A DNA stretch of 64,000 bases from JAHEJE01 sp965216335 (GCA_965216335.1 OZ244154.1:62001-126000); one strand, 5' to 3'. Positions 44,540-53,605 are shown, counted from the first letter of the stretch. Numbers and translations are program-made. Notes: generated from the sequence alone by a model not told the origin.

Positions 44540-45461
44540 ACTAACGCGAAACTGGAATTGGGACGACCTGAAGACCGTTCTGGCGGTTGCCGACGGCGGA
44601 TCCCTGTCCGCTGCCGCGCGCATCCTCGGCTCCAGCCACCCGACGGTCTACCGAAAGGTCGCCCAGTTTGAAAAGCGCCTGGGCACCGAACTGTTCGAGA
44701 AGTCCGCCACCGGCTATCTGCCGACCAATGCCGGTGAGGTTGTCATCGATACGGCGCGCAAGGTGGCTGCTGATGTTGACGGTCTCAACGCACAGTTGGG
44801 CCTGGGCATGCCGCCGGTGGCGGGCAACTTGCGGCTGACCTCATCCGACACGGTCTACACCTATCTTCTGGCACCAATACTGGCCGACTTCCGCAAGCTC
44901 TATCCGGATGTCGATATCGAAATGCTTGTGACCAACGAGCTGGTCAACCTGCTGCATCAGGACGTCGACGTCGCGATCCGTTCCGCGCGCCGGGCTGAGC
45001 AATCGCTGTTCGGCGTCAAGCTGGCGGACATGGACCTGTCCGTCTATGCCCACCGTGATCACCCGGTGCTGACCGCTTCACCGTTGCGGCTGGCGGATCA
45101 TGACTGGGTCGGATATGACGAAACCCTGGTGACCACGGGCCTTGCCCGCTTTCTGCGCGAGCATGAACTGGACCGCCGGGTTGTGTTCCGCGCCAGTTCG
45201 CTGATCGTCGCCTGCGACGCCATCCGCAACAACATCGGCCTCGGCCTGATGCCGAGCTATGTCGCCGCGGCCATGCCGGAGGTACGTCGCATTCCCGCCG
45301 TCGGCGCTCACCTGCGGTCCGAACTCTGGGCAGTCTCGACCCGCAGCCAGCAAAAGAAACCTCTCGTGCGGGCCTTTTTCAGTTTTCTTGAGGAACGGTT
45401 CGCGCCGCTTGCGCCGAGTATCGCCGGGCGGTTTGCCGAAACGCCGTCAGCCAGCGCTTGA
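44523..45461 (+). CDS. LysR family transcriptional regulator
   Basis: 312 residues. HTH at about 12-70: NWDDLKTVLAVADGGSLSAA then LGSSHPTVYRKVAQFEKRLG, followed by ELFEKSATGYLPT. The effector domain spans about 100-300 (LRLTSSDTVYTYLLAPILAD, VDVAIRSARRAEQSL). Divergent from the cytochrome b561-YceI/yceI operon, which it is likely to regulate. Its 3' end overlaps the aat 3' end by 15 bp (convergent). Confidence 0.9.
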   Translation: MFENEQLTRNWNWDDLKTVLAVADGGSLSAAARILGSSHPTVYRKVAQFEKRLGTELFEKSATGYLPTNAGEVVIDTARKVAADVDGLNAQLGLGMPPVAGNLRLTSSDTVYTYLLAPILADFRKLYPDVDIEMLVTNELVNLLHQDVDVAIRSARRAEQSLFGVKLADMDLSVYAHRDHPVLTASPLRLADHDWVGYDETLVTTGLARFLREHELDRRVVFRASSLIVACDAIRNNIGLGLMPSYVAAAMPEVRRIPAVGAHLRSELWAVSTRSQQKKPLVRAFFSFLEERFAPLAPSIAGRFAETPSASA

Positions 45462-46109
45462 CCGTTGCTGCTGCGCTGCGGCCAGGACGGTCTCGGCATC
45501 GTCGTCACTGGTAAAGGCAGTGAAGTCGGCTTCGCGATCGATGGCAACCTCCAGCAGCTCGTGATAATCGGCCCTGTTCACCTCGACGGCGCCGAACTGC
45601 GCCAGGTGATCGTTGATGAATTGGGCATCGAGCAACGTGAAGCCGCCGACATTGAGCCGCGCCACCAGGTGCACCAGCGCCACCTTGCTGGCGTCGCGCC
45701 GGCGCGAGAACATGCTCTCGCCGAAGAACGCCGAACCGATGCGCACCCCGTAAAGTCCGCCAACCAGTTTGCCGTCCTGCCAGCACTCGACGCTGTGGCA
45801 GCACTTCATCCTGAACAGTTGCTTGTACAGCCGCCGGATCTGATCGTTGATCCAGGTACTCTCGCGCCGCTCGGATGGTGCGGCACACAGATCGATCACC
45901 TGCGAAAACGCCGTATCCACCCGCACCTCGAACGGCATCTGCCGGCAGGTCTTGCGCAGCGTGCGCGGAATATGGAAGGCGTCAAGCGGAATGATCCCGC
46001 GAAACTCCGGCTCGATCCAATAGAGCGAAGTGTCATCCCGGCTCTCGGCCATCGGAAAGATGCCCGAAGCATAGGCCTTCAGCAGGATCTGCGGCGTGAT
46101 CATCGACAT
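45447..46109 (-). CDS. aat: leucyl/phenylalanyl-tRNA--protein transferase
   Basis: 220 residues. It adds Leu or Phe to N-terminal Arg/Lys for N-end-rule degradation. The family core is complete: LLKAYASGIFPMAESRDD near the start, WIEPEFRGIIPLD, HSVECWQDGKLVGGLYGV, and GFTLLDAQFINDHLAQFGAV. Either ATG 46109 or 46103 could start it. Usually next to accC and DUF2155 in Rhizobiales; here inserted material lies on both sides. Two palindromes lie 17 bp upstream. Confidence 0.95.
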   Translation of the reverse strand: MSMITPQILLKAYASGIFPMAESRDDTSLYWIEPEFRGIIPLDAFHIPRTLRKTCRQMPFEVRVDTAFSQVIDLCAAPSERRESTWINDQIRRLYKQLFRMKCCHSVECWQDGKLVGGLYGVRIGSAFFGESMFSRRRDASKVALVHLVARLNVGGFTLLDAQFINDHLAQFGAVEVNRADYHELLEVAIDREADFTAFTSDDDAETVLAAAQQQRSSAG

Positions 46110-46125
46110 GATGTGGCAAGTTAAA

Positions 46126-46223
46126 GCACAATCCGAAAAGTGGAAACCGGTTTTCGGTTCAATTGTGCGTCACGTATTGAGCACAATCCGAAAAGTGGAA
46201 ACCGGTTTTCGGCGCAATTGCGC
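46126..46223. repeat. two direct copies of a GAAAAGTGG/CCGGTTTTC palindrome
   Basis: Copies at 46126-46169 and 46181-46223 (55 bp period). Each contains CCGAAAAGTGG-AAA-CCGGTTTTCGG enclosed by GCACAAT...ATTGTGC-type outer arms. This motif is scattered through rhizobial genomes. Here the tandem pair lies immediately upstream of aat and downstream of the 46257 gene, in a position to act as a terminator for the latter or a control site for the former. Confidence 0.75.
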
Positions 46224-46256
46224 GTTGGCAGGATAGTCATTCATGCGGAGCGCGGG

Positions 46257-47003
46257 TCACGGCCCAATCACCAGGCCCGGTTTGTCCAGACTGTCGCATT
46301 GCCGCATGCGCGTCCACATCGAGGCCGTGTAGAGTACGAACAGGATCGAGATGTGAAGTTCGGTGTTCTCCGGGATCCGTATCCCGATCCCGTCCCAGTC
46401 GCTGATCGCTCCCGAACCGCGCAGTGCCTTGGCAACGAGGTGCCCCACGATGATGAGTAGCACGACCGGGATGCACACCCGGGTCGGGATCAGCCAGTAG
46501 AACCAGTGCCTGGCCGGCCGATAGTCATGCCGTTTGACCAGGGCCGGTATCGGAATGGCCAGGCAGCCGAGCGTGATTGCCGCAATCAGAATCCATTTCA
46601 GCATTCCTTTGTGGACAGATTCGAGGTTGTGCAGGTTGGTTTCCTGGGATTCGTTGTGCTGAATGAAGTATTCCGGCGTACTCCACCTGATGTGGTGCTG
46701 ACCCCAGCTGAGTTCCTCACCCATGTACAGGATGCAAAGCGCCGCAAACACAAACATCACAATGCCGCCCAGCCGGTGGTGTTCCGCAATGAGCCTCTGC
46801 CCGCACCGCACGGCGAGATAGGCCGGCGGCAGCATCAACAGAGCCGTCAGCGTCTCGACGGCGCCGAGTTCGCCAAGAAAGATCGCCGAGTAGAGCGCTT
46901 TGTCCTGCATAAGCAAGCGCGCTGCGACCTGGACGACCAGCGGCGCCCAGATCAGCCACAGCCAGCTCCAGCGCGGCAGGTCGTGGGGTCGAACTTCACT
47001 CAT
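46257..47003 (-). CDS. polytopic membrane protein with GEExSW motif (paralogue of the 37753 gene)
   Basis: 248 residues, six or seven helices. Shared landmarks with the 37753 protein are LGELGAVETLTALLMLPPAY, LCILYMGEELSWGQHHIRWS and SQETNLHNLESVHK, in the same order and spacing. No family recognised. The His/Glu/Trp-rich cluster following GEE is the most conserved part and may be a functional site. The gene sits alone between aat and an inverted-repeat element, interrupting the usual aat-accC neighbourhood, so it is probably an insertion. Confidence 0.72.
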   Translation of the reverse strand: MSEVRPHDLPRWSWLWLIWAPLVVQVAARLLMQDKALYSAIFLGELGAVETLTALLMLPPAYLAVRCGQRLIAEHHRLGGIVMFVFAALCILYMGEELSWGQHHIRWSTPEYFIQHNESQETNLHNLESVHKGMLKWILIAAITLGCLAIPIPALVKRHDYRPARHWFYWLIPTRVCIPVVLLIIVGHLVAKALRGSGAISDWDGIGIRIPENTELHISILFVLYTASMWTRMRQCDSLDKPGLVIGP

Positions 47004-47055
47004 CTGTGGACCAAATACCCTTCCGCAATCGGCAAATCACCGGTCTTCGTCCGTT

Positions 47056-47319
47056 ATACCAAAGGAAGTAGTTATTGACCCGTTTGATGGAGTCAAATCC
47101 GTTCAGCCCGGCAGGCGCGGTGCGTAGCGCGATGCTGTGCATCGGGCAAGCACCGCAACGCACCGGATGGACGGATTTGGCCCACCGAAGGCCGGCTTTT
47201 CGCGCCCACTGGACGTCGCCATGCTCCGCTTGCGGTCAACCAGACCGCGGCGCGAAGCCTGGCTAGCCAATAGACGCGAAAAGCCGGTCAAACGGGTCAA
47301 TAATTACTTCCTTTGGTAT
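47056..47319. mobile_element. 264 bp element with 32 bp terminal inverted repeats and two internal hairpins (element 3)
   Basis: Termini 47056-47087 (ATACCAAAGGAAGTA...) and 47288-47319 pair with one mismatch. If the end is set at TACC, the element is bounded on both sides by TTA, a possible 3 bp target duplication. Internal pairs are 47092-47105 with 47168-47181 (two G-T pairs), and 47192-47212 with 47267-47287 (18 of 21). The second loop starts GGACGTC and ends GCTAGCCA, as in element 2. No transposase. Confidence 0.8.
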
Positions 47320-47498
47320 TATCCATACTATGCGATGGAATTGCCGGGCAATAAACGCCTGACGCCAATGAATGCAAGGCAATTGCGGATGAAATCTGGC
47401 ATTCGCGACCAATGCGAACCTGACCGGATCAAACAATCGCCGCATCAGGCGCGGGCGCACTGATGCACACAGCCGTTGAACCTGACCCGAACGGCAAC

Positions 47499-47565
47499 GA
47501 AAGACCGTTGTCATATCGGCGCGGTACACCCGTCAGAAAAGCCAAAGCCGATACCGTCGGTGTCA
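47499..47565. repeat. 3'-end-associated repeat, copy 2
   Basis: GACCGTTGTCATATCGGCGC then GGTACACCCGTCAG, and a 27 bp tail ending at the accC stop codon. Read on the minus strand it forms the immediate 3' flank of accC. Confidence 0.75.
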
Positions 47566-48903
47566 GTCCTCGCCGAGGTACTTTTCGAGCCAGTGGATGT
47601 CATAGTCGCCATTGACGATGTCCGGCTCGGCCAGCAGGTCCTGGAACAGCGGGATTGTGGTCTTGATGCCTTCGATGACGAACTCGCCGAGCGCTCTGCG
47701 CAACCGCATGAGACACTCGGTGCGGGTGTTTCCGAACACGATCAGCTTACCGATCAGGCTGTCGTAATAGGGCGGAATTCGGTAGCCGGCATAGATCGCT
47801 GAATCGACCCGCACGCCAAGCCCGCCTGGCACATGCACCGCCTCTAGCTTGCCGGGCGAGGGCGCAAAGGTGCGCGGGTCCTCGGCATTGATGCGGCACT
47901 CGATGGCGTGACCGAACAGCTGTAGGTCGTCCTGGGTGATGGCCAGCGGCAGACCCGAGGCGACCCTGATCTGCTGCTGCACCAGGTCGAGCCCGGTGAT
48001 CATCTCGGTCACCGGATGTTCGACCTGCAGCCGGGTGTTCATCTCGATGAAATAGAACTCGCCGTTCTCGTACAGGAACTCGACGGTGCCGACGCCGGAG
48101 TAGTTCAGTTCGGCCATGGCCTTGGCGACGGTCTCGCCGATGCGGGTGCGCTGATCGGCATTGAGGGCCGGTGACAGCGCTTCTTCCCAAACCTTCTGGT
48201 GGCGGCGCTGCAGCGAACAGTCGCGCTCGCCGAGATGCACGGCATGGCCCTGACCGTCACCCAGCACCTGCACCTCGATATGGCGCGGCTTGCCGAGATA
48301 CTTCTCGATATAGACTTCATCGTTGCCGAACGCCGCCTGGGCCTCGGACTTGGCCGTGTTGAGGGCGGTTTCCAGTTCAGCTTCCGAACCGGCCAGTTTC
48401 ATGCCGCGCCCGCCGCCGCCGGCCGAAGCCTTGATCAGCACTGGATAGCCCATGTCGTCCGCCAGCCGCCGCGCCTCTTCGAGCGAGTCGACTGCCCCGT
48501 CCGAGCCGGGCACCACCGGTATGCCGAGCCGCTTGGCGGTTGCCTTTGCTTCGATCTTGTCGCCCATGATCCGGATATGATCTGCCGACGGGCCGATGAA
48601 GGTGATGCCGTGTTCTGTCAGGATATCCGCAAAGCGGGCGTTCTCGGACAGAAACCCGTAGCCGGGGTGCACCGCATCGGCGCCGGTGATCTCGCAGGCT
48701 GACACGATTGCCGGAATGTTCAGATAACTCTGGGCCGCCGGCGGCGGGCCGATGCACACGCTTTCATCGGCCAGGCGAACATGCATGGCATTCTCGTCGG
48801 CCTTGGAGTGAACCGCCACCGTGGCGATGCCCAGTTCGCGACAGGCGCGTAGCACCCGAAGGGCAATCTCGCCGCGATTGGCTATCAGGACCTTTTCGAT
48901 CAT
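47563..48903 (-). CDS. accC: acetyl-CoA carboxylase, biotin carboxylase subunit
   Basis: 446 residues, standard length. It carboxylates the biotin on AccB using ATP and bicarbonate, the first committed step of fatty acid synthesis. The ATP-grasp fold is complete: KVLIANRGEIALRVLRACRE at the N-terminus, KASAGGGGRGMKLA (Gly-rich ATP loop, about 160-173), and EFYFIEMNTRLQVEHPVTE (about 280-298, with catalytic Glu/Asn/Arg). It follows accB by 15 bp. Confidence 0.97.
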   Translation of the reverse strand: MIEKVLIANRGEIALRVLRACRELGIATVAVHSKADENAMHVRLADESVCIGPPPAAQSYLNIPAIVSACEITGADAVHPGYGFLSENARFADILTEHGITFIGPSADHIRIMGDKIEAKATAKRLGIPVVPGSDGAVDSLEEARRLADDMGYPVLIKASAGGGGRGMKLAGSEAELETALNTAKSEAQAAFGNDEVYIEKYLGKPRHIEVQVLGDGQGHAVHLGERDCSLQRRHQKVWEEALSPALNADQRTRIGETVAKAMAELNYSGVGTVEFLYENGEFYFIEMNTRLQVEHPVTEMITGLDLVQQQIRVASGLPLAITQDDLQLFGHAIECRINAEDPRTFAPSPGKLEAVHVPGGLGVRVDSAIYAGYRIPPYYDSLIGKLIVFGNTRTECLMRLRRALGEFVIEGIKTTIPLFQDLLAEPDIVNGDYDIHWLEKYLGED

Positions 48904-48918
48904 AGCGCGGGCGCCGCC

Positions 48919-49377
48919 TTATTCGATGACGACGAGGGGTTCATCGAATTCAACCGGCTGGCCGTCCTCGACCAGGATTTCCTTTACAACACCGGCCCTT
49001 GGCGCCGGGATCTGATTCATTGTCTTCATCGCTTCGACGATAATCAGGGTCTGGCCCTGGGCAACCGTCTGGCCGACCTCGACAAAGTTGGCCGCGCCCG
49101 GCGCCGGCGCCCGATAGGCTGTGCCGACCATCGGCGAACACACAGCCCCGGCCGGCGGACCACTCACCGGAGCCGGTGCCGGCGCGCAGGTCGACATCGC
49201 AGGCGGAGCCGCCGGTGCAGCGGGCGCCGACACATGTGCCATGATGCCCCCGCCGCGAGATACCCGAAGCCGCAAGCCCTCCTGTTCGACTTCGATCTCG
49301 CTCAGACCGGTCTCATCGAGGAGCTCGGCCAGTTCGCGGATGGTGTCCTTGTCGATCGCAGGTTTTGCCTTCGCCAT
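48919..49377 (-). CDS. accB: acetyl-CoA carboxylase biotin carboxyl carrier protein
   Basis: 152 residues. The biotin attachment motif is EAMKTMN with K118 modified. The N-terminal helix region (IRELAELLDETGLSEIEVEQ) and Pro/Ala-rich linker (about 50-80) are typical. The motif has KT rather than the common KM, as in many alphaproteobacterial AccB proteins. Co-transcribed with aroQ 6 bp upstream and accC downstream. Confidence 0.96.
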   Translation of the reverse strand: MAKAKPAIDKDTIRELAELLDETGLSEIEVEQEGLRLRVSRGGGIMAHVSAPAAPAAPPAMSTCAPAPAPVSGPPAGAVCSPMVGTAYRAPAPGAANFVEVGQTVAQGQTLIIVEAMKTMNQIPAPRAGVVKEILVEDGQPVEFDEPLVVIE

Positions 49378-49383
49378 ATCCTG

Positions 49384-49833
49384 TTACTCTTTGTTGTTGT
49401 TCACCAGTCTGGCGACGGCCTGAAGCGCCAGAAGATAGCCATGTGGTCCGAAGCCGCAGATCACGCCGGTGGCAGTGGGAGACACATAACTGTTATGGCG
49501 GAACGGCTCGCGCTTGTACACATTTGACAGGTGGACTTCCACAACCGGCACGGCGGCCGTCTTGAGCGCATCGAGCAGCGCCACGGAGGTGTGTGTATAG
49601 GCTGCCGCGTTGACGATCACCGCGCACGCCGAACTTGCCGCTTCCTGCACCCAGGTGACCAGCTCGCCTTCGGTGTTTGTCTGCCGGAAGTCGATCCGGA
49701 GGCCGAGTTCGTCAGCCTGTGTACCGCATTGGCGTTCGATATCGGCCAGCGTCTCGGAGCCGTAAATCTCCGGTTCGCGCGTGCCGAGCAGGTTGAGGTT
49801 CGGCCCGTTCAGGATGAAAACAGGCTTTGTCAT
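49384..49833 (-). CDS. aroQ: 3-dehydroquinate dehydratase, type II
   Basis: 149 residues. Dehydrates 3-dehydroquinate in the shikimate pathway. The family start FILNGPNLNLLGTREPEIYG contains the active-site Arg and Tyr. IVNAAAYTHTSVALLDAL holds the substrate-binding Asn and neighbouring residues, VEVHLSNVYKREPFRHNSY includes the catalytic His, and GVICGFGPHGYLLAL closes the fold. I chose ATG 49833 over the longer frame to 49881. First gene of the aroQ-accB-accC transcript. Confidence 0.96.
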   Translation of the reverse strand: MTKPVFILNGPNLNLLGTREPEIYGSETLADIERQCGTQADELGLRIDFRQTNTEGELVTWVQEAASSACAVIVNAAAYTHTSVALLDALKTAAVPVVEVHLSNVYKREPFRHNSYVSPTATGVICGFGPHGYLLALQAVARLVNNNKE

Positions 49834-49874
49834 GTGTACTGCCGCCCCATTTGTCTCGTCTTGACCAGCCAAGC

Positions 49875-50642
49875 CTAACACACCTTGCAGCCACCCGCGT
49901 CGCGAAGCTCGGAAATGGCTCCGGCCAGGCTGCTGAAGCCGACCGCGCCTGGAATGACCTGTTCGCCGATGATGAAGGCCGGCGTCCCGTTGATGCCGAG
50001 TGACTGGGCGACCGCCATGTTCTCAGCAATCGTCTGTTCGACTTCCTCCGATTTCATGTCGGCTTTGAGTTGCTCAAGATTAAGGCCGACTTTTTCGGCG
50101 ACCACATTGACCCGGTCTTCGTTGACCGCGCCGCGCTGTTCCAGCAGGGCGACATGAAAGTCCCAGTACTTGCCCTGTTTGCGCGAGGCGAGTGCGGCCC
50201 GTGCCGCGTAAGTCGAACCCGGTCCGAGGATCGGAAATTCCTTCATCACGATGCGCAGGTCCTTGTCCTCGTCGATCAGCTTGAGCACATCGGGCAGGGC
50301 ACGCTTGCAATAGCCGCAGTTGTAGTCGAAATACTCCACCAGCGTGATTGAGCCATTCGGATTTCCGGCCACCAGATCATGTTCGCCGCGGTAGATGCTC
50401 GCGGCATTTTCGATCAACGACGTTTTGGCCCGCTCGGCTTCGGCCACCTGCTCACGGCGCTGCAGCTCTCGAAACGCATCGCGCAGCACTTCCGGGTTCT
50501 TCAGCAGGTAGTCCTTGATGATGTCACCCAGTTCCTCGCGCTGCGTCTGGTTGAACTCCGCCGCGTTCGTCATGCCGGGTACGGCAAGCGACACAACCAG
50601 GGCAGTCGTCGCCATGAGCCTGCGCAGTGAGCCGTTCATCAT
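49875..50642 (-). CDS. DsbA family thiol:disulfide oxidoreductase (Com1-like)
   Basis: 255 residues. Signal peptide to about residue 28 (VPGMTNAAEF). A helical N-terminal extension (QREELGDIIKDYLLKNPEVL) precedes the thioredoxin fold with active site C109-G-Y-C112 in LVEYFDYNCGYCKRA. The cis-Pro loop is GTPAFIIGEQVIPGAV. The extension and CGYC motif match the Com1/ScsC/BdbD-like branch, which includes disulfide isomerases. A C-terminal GGCKVC adds a second possible thiol pair. Confidence 0.9.
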   Translation of the reverse strand: MMNGSLRRLMATTALVVSLAVPGMTNAAEFNQTQREELGDIIKDYLLKNPEVLRDAFRELQRREQVAEAERAKTSLIENAASIYRGEHDLVAGNPNGSITLVEYFDYNCGYCKRALPDVLKLIDEDKDLRIVMKEFPILGPGSTYAARAALASRKQGKYWDFHVALLEQRGAVNEDRVNVVAEKVGLNLEQLKADMKSEEVEQTIAENMAVAQSLGINGTPAFIIGEQVIPGAVGFSSLAGAISELRDAGGCKVC

Positions 50643-50721
50643 ATTCGTTCCTTGTCTGCCAAGCGCGTCACCATGACGGTGCTTGTCATTGATTCACAAT
50701 GCCAGCACAAGTCTATAACGC

Positions 50722-52098
50722 CTACTTCTGTCGTGCAAAATTCAAGATATCGTTAGCCCGGATCCATTCCGGCGAACCGTTTTTGAGGCCCTTGATGGCG
50801 CGCGCCGACTTCTGCAGCGCCAATTCTTTGTCGCCGGTCAGGATGGCCGCCTCCGCCGCCGACAGTTCGGCGCGCGGAATGTCGCCCAGTTCGCCATAGG
50901 CCTGGGCCATCAGCAGGTGCAGCCGTGGCTGGTCGTTCTCACTGCGTTTGGCGCGTTTGAGGGTCTGGATCGCCGCCTTGGCGTTGGCCGAGCCGCCTGC
51001 ATTGAGCTGTGCCTGACCGAGCAGCAGGCGCACGAGCCCGTTGTTCGGCAACAGCTTGACGGCATGCTTGAGCGGCTTGATGGCCTGCTTGGGCCGGCCG
51101 CCCTCGAGCAGCGCCTGGCCCTTGAGTTCGTGAAAATACGGGTTGCGCGGGATATCCTTGATCATACTGTCGATCACCGGCAGGGCGTTCTTCAGGTCGC
51201 CGCGCCGGAACGCCACGATCGAGCGGGCATAGCGTGCCGGCAGCGAATTGTCAGTCAGCGGGTAGCGCTGGTAGACCTTGTGTGGTCCGCCCAGGAAGCC
51301 AGCCAGCTTGGCCTGCATCAGCTGATGGCGCAGCATGAAAGCCGGATGGTCCTTCTTTTTGAAGTGCTTGGACTTCTTGGCGATCTTTTCCAGGTTGCGG
51401 ATGCGCTCGAACGGCAGCGGGTGCGACACCACATAAGGGTCGACGTGACGCAGCGAGCCGAGCGACTTGCTGGCCAGCCGGTGGAACAGGTCCAACATGC
51501 CCTTGGCCGAATGGCCGGTGCGCGTCAGGTACTTCACTGCGGCCTGGTCGGCGGCTGATTCCTGCACCCGCACGTAAGCCAGCAGCGAACGCTGGGCGAT
51601 CGACTGGCTGCCGGCGATGATTCCCTGGCCGGCCGCCGCGCCGCTGCGCTGGCCAGTCGCCGCACCGCCGGCAATCGCGGCCACGCCGATCAGCATGCCG
51701 ATGATGCTCGCCGTCGACATCTTGTCGACCTGGATACCGAGCCGCGCCAGGTGGCCGCCGGCGATATGCGCCGTCTCGTGCGCCATCACGCCGATTACCT
51801 CGTTGGGCGTTTTTGCCTGTTCAAGCAGTCCGGTGTGTACGAAAATCCGCTGGCCGCCGGCCACGAAGGCGTTGATGCTGGGTGCGTTGATCAGGTGCAC
51901 CCGTACCGCAGAGGTTTTCAGACCGGCCGCCTTGAAAATGTCACGGGTGTAGAGCCGCAGCAGACCTTCGATCTCGGCATCGCGAATGAGCGGCAGGCCG
52001 CGCTGTGCCTGGGCCGGCACGGCAGTAGCCGCGATGCTGGTCACCGCCAGGCACACGGCGCAGACGATGGACAGGGCGGCCTTGAGAGTTCTGTTCAC
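50722..52098 (-). CDS. bepA: M48 family metalloprotease with TPR repeats (BepA-like)
   Basis: 458 residues. Signal peptide to about residue 32. Zinc protease motif HETAH at 107-111, in VIGVMAHETAHIAGGHLARL, with the downstream Glu ligand in AYVRVQESAADQAAVKYL. The C-terminal third (about 300-455) is TPR-like helical repeats (NPYFHELKGQALLEGGRPKQ, LPNNGLVRLLLGQAQLNAGG). This layout equals E. coli BepA/YfgC, a periplasmic protease and chaperone for outer-membrane protein assembly. Confidence 0.93.
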   Translation of the reverse strand: MNRTLKAALSIVCAVCLAVTSIAATAVPAQAQRGLPLIRDAEIEGLLRLYTRDIFKAAGLKTSAVRVHLINAPSINAFVAGGQRIFVHTGLLEQAKTPNEVIGVMAHETAHIAGGHLARLGIQVDKMSTASIIGMLIGVAAIAGGAATGQRSGAAAGQGIIAGSQSIAQRSLLAYVRVQESAADQAAVKYLTRTGHSAKGMLDLFHRLASKSLGSLRHVDPYVVSHPLPFERIRNLEKIAKKSKHFKKKDHPAFMLRHQLMQAKLAGFLGGPHKVYQRYPLTDNSLPARYARSIVAFRRGDLKNALPVIDSMIKDIPRNPYFHELKGQALLEGGRPKQAIKPLKHAVKLLPNNGLVRLLLGQAQLNAGGSANAKAAIQTLKRAKRSENDQPRLHLLMAQAYGELGDIPRAELSAAEAAILTGDKELALQKSARAIKGLKNGSPEWIRANDILNFARQK

Positions 52099-52250
52099 GG
52101 TGATTCCTGATTGTCTGACCCTGCTGCTCCATGATGGAGCACGTTGGACGCGGCTCGTGCAAGGGCTGTTTTGCTGGCCCGCATGTGCCAGTGCAAATGC
52201 GGCGACACTGAGGCTTCCAACGCCGCGGCTTGTCTGCTAGGAGGGCGTCC

Positions 52251-53417
52251 ATGCCGATACCCACGCTCAAGCCCTCCAAGCGCGCCAGTGGCGTCGCGCC
52301 GTTTCTCGTCATGGACATGCTGCGCCAGGCCACGCGGCTGCGCGCCGACGGCCATGATATCGTGCATATGGAGGCCGGCCAGCCCTCCGGCCCGGCGCCG
52401 CGAAAGGTGATTGAAGCCGCCCGGGCCGCGCTCGACAGCGACAACATCGGCTATACCGAATCGCTCGGGCTTCCAACGCTTCGCGAGCGCATCGCGCAGT
52501 ATTACAGCGATACCCACGCCATTGATGTCGACCCGGGCCGTGTGGTTATCACCACCGGCTCGTCGGGCAGCTTCGTTCTCGCCTTCCTGGCCGCCTTCGA
52601 CGACGGTGACCGGGTCGGACTGACGTCGCCTGGTTACCCGGCCTACCGCAACATCTTCAACGCCCTCGACGTCGAGGTCGCCGACATCGAGACCACCGCC
52701 GCTAACCGCTGGGCACCGACGGTCGAAGACATCGCCGACCTGGCCGAACACGGCGGTCTCGACGGCCTGCTGGTTGCCAGCCCGGCCAACCCGACCGGTA
52801 CCATGCTGAAACCGGACACGCTTGCGGCATTGTCTGGCGTGTGCCGCGAGCGCGGCATCTGGTTCATCTCCGATGAGATTTACCACGGTCTGCACTACAC
52901 CATGGCCCCGGAAACCGCCCTGACCAGCAACCCGGACGCCATCGTCATCAACAGTTTCTCGAAATACTACTGCATGACCGGCTGGCGCGTCGGCTGGATG
53001 GTGGTGCCGGAAAGCCTGGCGCGGGCCTGCGAGGTGCTGTCGCAGAGCCTGTACATCTCCGCCCCGACCCTGTCGCAATATGCCGCCATGGCCGCATTCG
53101 ATGCCACCGATGAGCTTGAGGAGCGCAAAGGCCAGTATGCCGCCAACCGAGAGTTCCTGCTCGGCGCGCTGCCGGGTATCGGCATCGAGGATTACTCGCC
53201 CGTCGACGGCGCCTTCTACATCTATGCCGATGTCGGCCGCTTCACCAACGACAGCTTCGCCTTCGCCCAGAAGGCGCTGGCCGAGACCGGGGTTGCGCTG
53301 ACGCCCGGCGCCGACTTCGATCCCGAACGCGGCCACCGTTACGTGCGCATCTCCTTTGCCGGCTCCAACGAACAGATGCGCCAGGGCATCGACCGGCTCG
53401 GCGCCTGGCTGAAGTGA
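52251..53417 (+). CDS. PLP-dependent aminotransferase, class I/II
   Basis: 388 residues. TAGGAGGGCGTCC precedes ATG 52251. Fold type I: MEAGQPSGPAPRKVIEAAR near the N-terminus, ITTGSSGSFVLAFLAAF (cofactor phosphate region), SPANPTGTMLKP (Asn/Asp contacts), and NSFSKYYCMTGWRVGW containing the PLP Lys (SFSKYYCM). Probably an aspartate/alanine or valine-pyruvate-like aminotransferase; the exact substrate is not evident. Divergent from bepA. Confidence 0.92.
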   Translation: MPIPTLKPSKRASGVAPFLVMDMLRQATRLRADGHDIVHMEAGQPSGPAPRKVIEAARAALDSDNIGYTESLGLPTLRERIAQYYSDTHAIDVDPGRVVITTGSSGSFVLAFLAAFDDGDRVGLTSPGYPAYRNIFNALDVEVADIETTAANRWAPTVEDIADLAEHGGLDGLLVASPANPTGTMLKPDTLAALSGVCRERGIWFISDEIYHGLHYTMAPETALTSNPDAIVINSFSKYYCMTGWRVGWMVVPESLARACEVLSQSLYISAPTLSQYAAMAAFDATDELEERKGQYAANREFLLGALPGIGIEDYSPVDGAFYIYADVGRFTNDSFAFAQKALAETGVALTPGADFDPERGHRYVRISFAGSNEQMRQGIDRLGAWLK

Positions 53418-53457
53418 TACCGTCTGGCGCGCGGGGGCGCATCCGCGCGATTGCCGA

Positions 53458-53605
53458 TTGTTGCCGCCAGAGTTTCCCTCCCCTAGAAAAGGGGAGGGTC
53501 AGGGTGGGGATTGATGGCGGTGCCACCGCATGGATGGTTTGCCATTTTGCTCCGCCATCACCCCCATCCCAACCCCCGTTCAAGCCGGGGGCAGGCTCTT
53601 CCCCG
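53458..53605. repeat. GGGGAGGG-type intergenic repeats, inverted pair
   Basis: CCCTCCCCTAGAAAAGGGGA (from 53478) followed by GGGTCAGGGTGGGGATTGAT, then an inverted relative, CATCACCCCCATCCCAACCC (from about 53557), and a hairpin CCCCCGTTCAAGCCGGGGG (53572-53590). Related to 10258-10394. Confidence 0.7.
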
